This document shows, one piece after another, positions 1 through 5,011 of a stretch of DNA of 5,011 bases. Source of the stretch: an uncultured Bacteroidales bacterium (GTDB lineage Bacteria > Bacteroidota > Bacteroidia > Bacteroidales > P3); the NCBI GenBank assembly GCA_947174375.1, contig CAMWIS010000115.1, positions 1-5,011 on the forward strand, given 5' to 3'. How positions within the stretch are numbered: the first letter of the stretch is position 1; every line of letters begins with the position of its first letter. The notes under the pieces were generated by a model. It ran no database searches. It was not told where the DNA came from and saw only the letters and a program-made list of their open reading frames with translations. Position numbers and translations under genes: made by a program.

Positions 1-74
1 GTGGCCGCTTCCGCCAAAGGCTCTTTCCAAACCTCATAACGGTTGCCCGTACTGCTTACGATTAGACCTTGCAT
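1..74 (-). CDS. rsgA: Partial gene: probable RsgA, ribosome biogenesis GTPase, N-terminus only
   Basis: An open frame begins with ATG at 74 and runs off the window edge after 24 full codons, reading MQGLIVSSTGNRYEVWKEPL then AEAA. The opening (Met, polar residue, GLIV, SSTGNRYEV) matches how Bacteroidales RsgA proteins begin, with the first strands of the OB-fold domain that binds 16S rRNA. RsgA is a circularly permuted GTPase that checks late 30S subunit assembly and is released on GTP hydrolysis. None of its GTPase motifs or zinc-binding residues lie inside the window, so the call rests on a short similarity recalled from family knowledge. The gene lies in the same direction as the operon, 112 bases after the transporter stop. 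The ATG is preceded by A/T-rich sequence without a Shine-Dalgarno, like the other starts here. Confidence 0.62.
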   Translation of the reverse strand, partial: MQGLIVSSTGNRYEVWKEPLAEAA

Positions 75-186
75 GGTTGAAATTTCATTGTTTCGACACG
101 GCAAAGGACGGAAGTTTTCGGCTTGCGGCCAAGCATTTTTTCTTAAAAAAACCAAAAGTTTCCGGGTGACCCGACGCCGGCGCGCG
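75..186 (-). other. Non-coding gap between ABC transporter and rsgA-like gene
   Basis: These 112 bases hold no credible gene. Besides the weak terminator, they contain the hairpin GCTTG-CGGC-CAAGC (121-134, five base pairs, four-base loop) and a back-to-back homopolymer tract. On the plus strand that tract is T6 (136-141), then CTT, then A7 (145-151). On the minus strand the hairpin would sit in the leader of the rsgA-like gene; on the plus strand it resembles a short terminator followed by T6. No good TAnnTTTG promoter element is present. The closest is GTCCTTTG at 109-102, which lacks the conserved TA, so read-through from the operon may supply the downstream gene. Confidence 0.4.
145..174 (-). 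terminator. Weak intrinsic-terminator-like hairpin after the ABC transporter
   Basis: On the minus strand, 13 bases after the transporter's TAG stop, CGGG (173-170) can pair with CCCG (166-163) around a TCA loop, with a possible extra T-G pair (174 with 162). A run of seven T follows at 151-145. The stem is short, and about ten bases separate it from the T run, so this is a poor match to a classical terminator. It is the only candidate between the transporter and the next gene. It may end the operon only partly. Confidence 0.3.
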
Positions 187-2010
187 CTATTCCACCTGTT
201 GCATCTTGCACAGCCGCGTGTAGAGGCCGCCCGCCTGCAAGAGCGCCTCGTGCGTGCCGCGCTCCACAATCCGCCCCTTGTCCATGACGATGATTTCGTC
301 GGCGTGCTGGATCGTGGAAAGGCGGTGCGCCACCGAGATGATCGTGCGCTCGCGCGCGCCCGTCTGCCGCTCCAACGCCTGCTGTATCATGCTTTCCGAC
401 GCCGTGTCCAAAGCCGAACTCGCCTCGTCCAATATCAGAATCGGCGCGTTTTTGAGCAGGGCGCGCGCGATGCCGAGCCGCTGCCGTTGGCCGCCCGACA
501 GCTTGCAGCCGCCGTCGCCGATAAGGGTCTTGAAGCCGTTGTCGCTCTCGCGGATAAAGTCCATGGCGTTGGCCTCCTCGGCCGCCCGCCTGACGTCTAA
601 GGCCGACGCCCGCCGGTTCCCCAACCGGATGTTATTGAAAATGGTATCGTTGAACAAGACCGTGTCTTGCGACACCAAGGCCGACAGCTGCCGCACGTCG
701 TCGATGCGGTAGTCCTTGATATTGCGGCCGTCGATGAGCACCTCGCCCTCCGCGGCGTCGTAGAAGCGCGGAATCATGTTGACGAGCGTGGACTTGCCGC
801 TGCCCGAAGGCCCCACGATGGCCACGTACTTGCCCTTGGGAATCCGCAGGTCGATATGCGAAACGGCCTCGGTGTCGCCATAGCGGAAGCTCACGCCGCG
901 CCATTCTATCGCGCTCTCGAACGCGGGCAGCGCCACCGGATGTTCCGCCTCCATCACCACCTCGTCGGCAAAGAGGATTTCCTTGACCCGGTGCACCGAG
1001 CCCTTGGCCCGCTGTATGCTGTAGTAGGCCGTGGTCAGGTTCTTGGCCGGCTGCAGGATCATCACCATCGTGAGCAGGTACGTGATAAAGGCTTCGGGGC
1101 TCAGCACGCCGCGCCCGCCGAGGATATAGTAGCCGCCCACCATCAGGATGCACACGACGGCCATCGTGCCGATGACCTCGCTCACGGGCGAGCCCAAATC
1201 CACACGCTGCAACACCCTCACTTTCAGTTTATAGAAACGTTCCCCCTCGGCCTTGAAGCGGTCGATGGAAAAGTCTTCGGTATTATAGCTGCGCAACGTC
1301 TTGACGCCGTCTATCGTTTCTTCCGTCTGCGTGATGAGCCGCCCCAGCGACGCCTGCTGTTTGGGCGAAGCGCGGCGCAGCATCTTGGAGCTGAAGCCCG
1401 TCAGGAAACCCGTTACGGGCAAGAGTACCAGCACGATGAGCGACAGCCGCGTGCTGAGGATGAACAGCCCCGCCACCAGCAATATGACCGTGGCCAGGTC
1501 GGTGAGCACCTGCTGCACCTGTTTGAGCACGCCCTCGTCTATCTCCTGCACGTCGCTGCTGAGGCGGGAGATGAGGTCGCCCTTGCGCTGGACGGCGAAG
1601 AACGAGAGCGGCAGCACCATGAGCCGTTCGAACAGGTCGTTCCGCATGTGCGCCACCACGTGGTTGCGGATGGGCGTAAAGAAGTAAAGCCCCAAGTAGG
1701 CGAACAGGTTTTTGAGGAAGTAGAGGCCGAAGAGCACGGCGCAGACGATGCCGAGGGCCGCCACGCTGCCGTGGGCCGCCACCAGCCCCTGCACCCAGCG
1801 GCCGGCCGTCTGGATGACCGTTTCAGACAGGGCGTCGTGCATCCCGCCCCCCGCGGCGTCGATGCGGCCGAAGAGCAACGACAGCACGGGCGCCACACCC
1901 AGCAGCAGCACCATCGTGAACACCGCCGACAGCACGCGCAACAGCGCGTTGAGCAGCAGACGGCCCGCATAGGGCGACAGGTAACGGTAGAAGAACGAAC
2001 GCTTGAACAC
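187..2010 (-). CDS. MsbA-like ABC transporter, fused membrane and ATPase domains
   Basis: This is a half-transporter expected to work as an inner-membrane homodimer. An exporter membrane domain (about residues 10-325) has six likely helices, near 16-48, 84-112, 168-186, 188-207, 277-298 and 303-322. The ATPase domain follows from about 367. ATPase motifs in order: A-loop Y377, Walker A GPSGSGKST (400-408), Q-loop Q448, signature LSGGQ (504-508), Walker B ILILDE with D528 and E529, D-loop SALD (532-535) and H-loop H562. All are intact, so both ATP sites of a homodimer should be active. A loop of about 35 residues between helices 1 and 2 probably faces the periplasm. The start is GTG at 2010; the next methionine, M33, would remove much of helix 1, so GTG is preferred. 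The family includes MsbA lipid A flippases and drug exporters. The substrate cannot be told from sequence, so I give no symbol. No separate membrane-fusion or outer-membrane partner is nearby. Confidence 0.94.
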   Translation of the reverse strand: MFKRSFFYRYLSPYAGRLLLNALLRVLSAVFTMVLLLGVAPVLSLLFGRIDAAGGGMHDALSETVIQTAGRWVQGLVAAHGSVAALGIVCAVLFGLYFLKNLFAYLGLYFFTPIRNHVVAHMRNDLFERLMVLPLSFFAVQRKGDLISRLSSDVQEIDEGVLKQVQQVLTDLATVILLVAGLFILSTRLSLIVLVLLPVTGFLTGFSSKMLRRASPKQQASLGRLITQTEETIDGVKTLRSYNTEDFSIDRFKAEGERFYKLKVRVLQRVDLGSPVSEVIGTMAVVCILMVGGYYILGGRGVLSPEAFITYLLTMVMILQPAKNLTTAYYSIQRAKGSVHRVKEILFADEVVMEAEHPVALPAFESAIEWRGVSFRYGDTEAVSHIDLRIPKGKYVAIVGPSGSGKSTLVNMIPRFYDAAEGEVLIDGRNIKDYRIDDVRQLSALVSQDTVLFNDTIFNNIRLGNRRASALDVRRAAEEANAMDFIRESDNGFKTLIGDGGCKLSGGQRQRLGIARALLKNAPILILDEASSALDTASESMIQQALERQTGARERTIISVAHRLSTIQHADEIIVMDKGRIVERGTHEALLQAGGLYTRLCKMQQVE

Positions 2011-2019
2011 GCTTATCGG

Positions 2020-3390
2020 TTATCTGTTTTTCAAGCCGTAGTAGCCCGTGTAGTTGTCGGGCGCGATTTGTTTGAGCGTCTCTTTGAGGTCGGCCGGGAT
2101 TTCCAAGCCGTCGATGAACTGGCGGATACGGTCTTGCGTGATTTTCTCGCCCGTGCGCGTGAGCTGCTTCAAGGCCTCGTAGGGATTGGGATAGCCCTTG
2201 GTGCGCAACACCGTCTGGATGGCCTCGGCCACCACCGCCCAGTTGTTCTGCAGGTCGGCTTCCAAGGCCGCGCGGTTGAGCACGAGCTTGTTCAGCCCTT
2301 TCTGCACCGACTTGTACGACACCACCATGTGCGCCAACGGCACGCCCACGTTGCGGCATACCGTGGAGTCGGTCAGGTCGCGCTGCAGGCGCGACACCGG
2401 CAGTTTGGCCGACAGGTGCTGCAATATGGCGTTGGCCAGCCCGAGGTTGCCCTCGGCGTTTTCAAAGTCAATCGGGTTGACCTTGTGCGGCATGGCCGAC
2501 GAGCCCACCTCGCCCTCTTTGATTTTCTGCTTGAAATACTCCATGGATATATACATCCACATATCGCGGCAGAGGTCGAGGCAAATCGTGTTGATGCGTT
2601 TGAGCGCGTCGAACACGGCCGCCGCGTTGTCGTAGTGTTCTATCTGCGTGGTGGTCTGCGAGCGGTCGAGCCCCAGCACCTCGTTGACGAAACGGTTGGC
2701 GAAGCCCACCCAGTCTTTTTCGGGATAGGCCACGTAGTGCGCGTTCAGGTTGCCCGTCGCGCCGCCGAACTTGGCCGAGAACGGAACGGCCTTGAGCTGG
2801 TCGATTTGCTTGCGGAGCCGCTCCACGAACACGTGCAGTTCCTTGCCCAGCACCGTGGGCGAGGCCGGCTGCCCGTGGGTGCGCGCCAGCATGCTCACGC
2901 CGCGCCATTCGGCGGCCTTCTCTTCCAAAAGGCCCAGCACCTTCTCCAACTCCGGCAGCACCACGTCGTGCAAGGCCTCCTTGAGCATGAGCGGCTGCGA
3001 CGTATTGTTGATGTCCTGCGACGTGAGCCCGAAATGCACCATCTCTTTATAGCGCCCCAGGCCCATCCCGTCGAGCTTTTCCTTGATAAAGTATTCGACG
3101 GCCTTCACGTCGTGGTTCGTCGTCTTCTCTATATGCTTGATGGCGAGCATATCGTCCGTCGAGAAATCCTGATAGAGCCGCCGCAGGTCGGCCGCCTTGT
3201 CGGCCGGGAAATCGGCCAACAGTTCCACGCCGAATTGGCTCAGCGCGATAAAATACTCCACTTCCACGCGGACGCGGTAGCGCATGAAGGCGCCCTCCGA
3301 GAAATAACGCCGCAGCGCTTCGGTCTGCGCCGCATAACGGCCGTCTATCGGCGACACGGCCGACAAAGCCTGAATGTTGTTGTTATCCAT
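2020..3390 (-). CDS. purB: Adenylosuccinate lyase (PurB)
   Basis: PurB is a cytoplasmic homotetramer of the fumarase/aspartase superfamily. It removes fumarate from SAICAR to give AICAR in IMP synthesis, and from adenylosuccinate to give AMP. The protein has 456 residues, the same length as E. coli PurB, and resembles that subgroup throughout. The N-terminus carries the typical LSAVSPIDGRYA (9-20). TTNHDVKAVEYF is at 90-101 and the substrate-binding TSQD at 123-126. The general acid histidine is H172 in RTHGQPASPT. The superfamily signature GSSAMPHKVNP at 296-306 lies in the mobile loop with the catalytic serine (S297/S298). RDLTDSTVCRN (337-347) is also typical of this subgroup. No key residue is missing. 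The ATG start gives the expected N-terminus. It follows nadB by 13 bases and precedes the transporter by 9, so co-transcription and coupled translation are likely. Confidence 0.97.
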   Translation of the reverse strand: MDNNNIQALSAVSPIDGRYAAQTEALRRYFSEGAFMRYRVRVEVEYFIALSQFGVELLADFPADKAADLRRLYQDFSTDDMLAIKHIEKTTNHDVKAVEYFIKEKLDGMGLGRYKEMVHFGLTSQDINNTSQPLMLKEALHDVVLPELEKVLGLLEEKAAEWRGVSMLARTHGQPASPTVLGKELHVFVERLRKQIDQLKAVPFSAKFGGATGNLNAHYVAYPEKDWVGFANRFVNEVLGLDRSQTTTQIEHYDNAAAVFDALKRINTICLDLCRDMWMYISMEYFKQKIKEGEVGSSAMPHKVNPIDFENAEGNLGLANAILQHLSAKLPVSRLQRDLTDSTVCRNVGVPLAHMVVSYKSVQKGLNKLVLNRAALEADLQNNWAVVAEAIQTVLRTKGYPNPYEALKQLTRTGEKITQDRIRQFIDGLEIPADLKETLKQIAPDNYTGYYGLKNR

Positions 3391-3403
3391 TGTATATATA
3401 ATA
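3391..3403 (-). other. AT-rich nadB-purB spacer and purB translation start region
   Basis: The 13 bases between the nadB TGA and the purB ATG read TATTATATATACA on the minus strand, 12 of 13 being A or T in a GC-rich neighbourhood. There is no Shine-Dalgarno sequence. In Bacteroidota, translation often depends on unstructured A/T-rich sequence before the start codon, so this spacer probably keeps the purB start accessible, helped by ribosomes finishing nadB just upstream. A TTTG spans the end of nadB (3409-3406), but no TAnnTTTG follows at the right distance, so I do not call a promoter here. Confidence 0.45.
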
Positions 3404-4960
3404 TCAAAGGTTGTCTATACTGTAGTGCAGGCCGCGGTTTTCCTTACGGGCCATGGCCATCTTGATAATCAGATAGCCCACGTTAATCAGGTTGCGCAGT
3501 TCGGCCAACTTGAGCGAATGCACCGACTTGCTGTAAAGGGCTTCGGTCTCGCGGTAGATGATGGCCAGCCGGTCCAGCGCCCGTTGCAGCCGCAGGTCGG
3601 AGCGGACGATGCCCACGTAGCTCGACATGATGGACTGCACCTCGCGCAGGCTCTGCGTAATGAGGATCATCTCCTCGTTGAGCACCATGCCTTCGTCGTT
3701 CCATTCCGGAATATCGGGGCAGAAGTCCAGCGCGCCCACCTGCGCCTTGGCGTCCTCGGCGGCGCGGTGCGAGAATACGAGCGCCTCCAACAAGGAGTTG
3801 GAAGCCAGGCGGTTGGCGCCGTGCAAGCCCGTGCACGAACACTCGCCCGAAGCGTAGAGATGGCGGATGCTCGTGCGGGCGCGCCCATCGACGACGATGC
3901 CGCCGCAGCTGTAGTGCGCCGCCGGCACCACCGGCAACAGGTCTTTGGTGATGTCGATGCCGATGGAGAGGCATTTGGCGTAAATCGTAGGGAAGTGACC
4001 CAAAATCTCGGCCTTGGAGATGCCGCGGCAGTCCAGATACACGTGGTCGTCGCCCGTAAGCTTCATCTCGCTGTCGATGGCGCGGGCCACCACGTCGCGC
4101 GGCGCTAGCTCCAGCCGCCGGTCGTAACGTGCCATGAAATAGTCGCCCTTGAGCGTGCACAGCTTGCCGCCCGCGCCCCGCACCGCCTCCGAAATCAGGA
4201 ACGACGGCTTCTCCACCGGGTTGTAGAGCGAGGTGGGGTGAAACTGGATGAACTCCATATTGGCCACCTTGCCCTTGGCGCGGTAAACCATGGCCACGCC
4301 GTCGCCCGTGGCCACGACCGGGTTCGTCGTCGTGGCATAGACGTTGCCGTTGCCGCCCGTGGCCAGCATCGTCAGCTTGGCCAAATAAGTGTCTATGCGG
4401 TTGGCCTTCTCGTCCAGCACGTAGGCGCCGAAGCACGCGATGTCGGGCGTGCGGCGGTTGACCTCCACGCCCAGGTGGTGCTGGGTGATGAGGTCGAGCG
4501 CGAAATGATGCTCCAGCAGTTCGATGTTGGGATGGTTCTTGACCTCTTTGAGCAGGATGCGTTCGATTTCGGCGCCGGTCTGATCCTTGTGGTGCAGCAC
4601 GCGGTATTCGGAGTGGCCGCCCTCGCGCGCCAGGTCGAACTCGCCGCTTTGCTTGCGGTCGAACTGCGCGCCCCAGTCAATCAGTTCCTCAATGCGGCGT
4701 GTCGATTCCTCTATCGTGAAGCGCACCACCTCCTCGTCGCACAGCCCGTCGCCGGCCACCAACGTGTCGTGTATATGCTTCTCGTAAGAGTCGAGCGCGT
4801 TCATGACGGCGGCGATACCGCCCTGCGCGTAGAGCGTGGAGCCCTCGTCGGCCGAGGCCTTCGACAGAATACAGACCTTGCCTTTGGCCGCCACCTTCAG
4901 CGCGAAGCTCAAGCCCGCGATGCCGGTACCAATCACCAAGAAGTCCACTTGTTTCTTCAT
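3404..4960 (-). CDS. nadB: L-aspartate oxidase (NadB)
   Basis: This cytoplasmic FAD enzyme oxidises L-aspartate to iminoaspartate, the first step of de novo NAD synthesis; NadA then makes quinolinate. The 518-residue protein is of normal family length. The dinucleotide-binding motif GTGIAG is at residues 11-16, and the NadB-type segment EGSTLYAQGG at 39-48 lacks the histidine that holds FAD covalently in SdhA/FrdA. Active-site counterparts of the E. coli enzyme are visible: E113 in REGGHS, H241 in QFHPTSLY, E258 and R261 in SEAVRG, R288 in APRDVVARA, H349 in AAHYSCGG and R384 in HGANRLASNS. The capping domain spans roughly 235-345, and a helical C-terminal domain starts near 420. The ATG start precedes the FAD motif by ten residues, and no Shine-Dalgarno is seen. 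It is the first gene of the apparent operon. NadA and NadC are not in the window. Succinate dehydrogenase or fumarate reductase is excluded by the motifs above. Confidence 0.97.
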   Translation of the reverse strand: MKKQVDFLVIGTGIAGLSFALKVAAKGKVCILSKASADEGSTLYAQGGIAAVMNALDSYEKHIHDTLVAGDGLCDEEVVRFTIEESTRRIEELIDWGAQFDRKQSGEFDLAREGGHSEYRVLHHKDQTGAEIERILLKEVKNHPNIELLEHHFALDLITQHHLGVEVNRRTPDIACFGAYVLDEKANRIDTYLAKLTMLATGGNGNVYATTTNPVVATGDGVAMVYRAKGKVANMEFIQFHPTSLYNPVEKPSFLISEAVRGAGGKLCTLKGDYFMARYDRRLELAPRDVVARAIDSEMKLTGDDHVYLDCRGISKAEILGHFPTIYAKCLSIGIDITKDLLPVVPAAHYSCGGIVVDGRARTSIRHLYASGECSCTGLHGANRLASNSLLEALVFSHRAAEDAKAQVGALDFCPDIPEWNDEGMVLNEEMILITQSLREVQSIMSSYVGIVRSDLRLQRALDRLAIIYRETEALYSKSVHSLKLAELRNLINVGYLIIKMAMARKENRGLHYSIDNL

Positions 4961-4993
4961 TTGCCCGAAGATTTTTCGATTGCTTATAACCTA

Positions 4994-5001
4994 CAAAGAT
5001 A
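4994..5001 (-). promoter_or_regulatory. Bacteroidota-type -7 promoter element upstream of nadB
   Basis: Read on the minus strand, the sequence is TATCTTTG, an exact match to the TAnnTTTG element recognised by the primary sigma factor of Bacteroidota. It lies 33 bases upstream of the nadB ATG. With usual spacing, transcription would start near 4986-4989, giving a leader of about 27 bases. The partner -33 element (TTTG, about 19-21 bases further upstream) would lie beyond the end of the window, so only half of the promoter can be checked. The surrounding sequence is AT-rich compared with the genes, as expected for a promoter. It probably drives nadB, purB and the transporter together, since I found no comparable element before the later genes. 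Confidence 0.7.
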
Positions 5002-5011
5002 GCGAAAATTC

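Noticed and set aside
62..88. A possible upstream mini-gene overlapping the rsgA-like start, ATG at 88 and TAA ending at 62 on the minus strand (8 codons, MKFQPCKV)
   Set aside because: It is too short and easily due to chance; no amino-acid run suggests an attenuator, and the ATG at 74 gives the family-like N-terminus.
102..109. GTCCTTTG on the minus strand as a promoter element for the rsgA-like gene
   Set aside because: It keeps TTTG but lacks the conserved TA of TAnnTTTG, and no TTTG lies at the right distance upstream.
187..2010. Calling the transporter msbA with a lipid A substrate
   Set aside because: The motifs show only an exporter-type half-transporter. Bacteroidota genomes carry several such proteins, and no lipid A biosynthesis gene is adjacent to support the specific name.
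3391..3410. AT-rich nadB-purB junction as an internal promoter
   Set aside because: A TTTG is present at 3409-3406, but no TAnnTTTG follows at 19-21 bases. AT-richness alone fits a translation start region.
667..3465. A 932-codon open frame on the plus strand, opposite the transporter and purB
   Set aside because: It is codon-aligned with the transporter and purB, which share a frame, and stays open because those genes lack TTA, CTA and TCA codons. Its translation is rich in His, Arg and Gln with no recognisable domain, and the genes opposite have clear family motifs throughout.
4238..5002. A 254-codon plus-strand open frame opposite the 5' half of nadB
   Set aside because: It is again codon-aligned with the opposite gene and explained by codon bias. 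It has no domain-like sequence, and NadB motifs cover the region.

Overview
The window is a compact, GC-rich stretch carrying three complete genes, all on the minus strand. In transcription order they are nadB (L-aspartate oxidase, 4960-3404), purB (adenylosuccinate lyase, 3390-2020) and an MsbA-like ABC transporter half-molecule (2010-187). Beyond the transporter, also on the minus strand, are the first 24 codons of a fourth gene (74-1) that reads like the start of the ribosome-assembly GTPase RsgA. The intergenic gaps are 13, 9 and 112 bases, so the first three genes look like one operon. The fourth may be read through or start separately.

The likely host is a GC-rich member of the Bacteroidota, probably Bacteroidales. 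A good match to the Bacteroidota -7 promoter element (TAnnTTTG; here TATCTTTG at 5001-4994) lies just upstream of nadB. No start codon has a clear Shine-Dalgarno sequence, which is usual in this phylum. The RsgA-like N-terminus resembles Bacteroidales versions. Genus cannot be fixed from this sequence; Alistipes-like or high-GC Prevotella-like lineages would fit the base composition.

The window from right to left: 5011-4961 is the promoter and short leader. 4960-3404 is nadB, with the residues expected for FAD and aspartate binding. 3403-3391 is a very AT-rich spacer. 3390-2020 is purB, the same length as the E. coli enzyme. 2019-2011 is a 9-base gap, after which the transporter starts at GTG in the same frame as purB. 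186-75 is a non-coding gap with a weak terminator-like hairpin and an oligo-T/oligo-A tract. 74-1 is the partial rsgA.

NadB makes iminoaspartate for NAD synthesis, and PurB acts twice in purine and AMP synthesis and releases fumarate each time. The link is aspartate and fumarate: the purine pathway uses aspartate as nitrogen donor and PurB releases its carbons as fumarate, while NadB oxidises aspartate and can use fumarate as electron acceptor without oxygen. The transporter is probably a passenger of the operon with an unidentified, likely lipid or hydrophobic, substrate. I see no mobile element, CRISPR, tRNA, rRNA or defence system. This is ordinary housekeeping sequence, and I did not find a new biological system in it.
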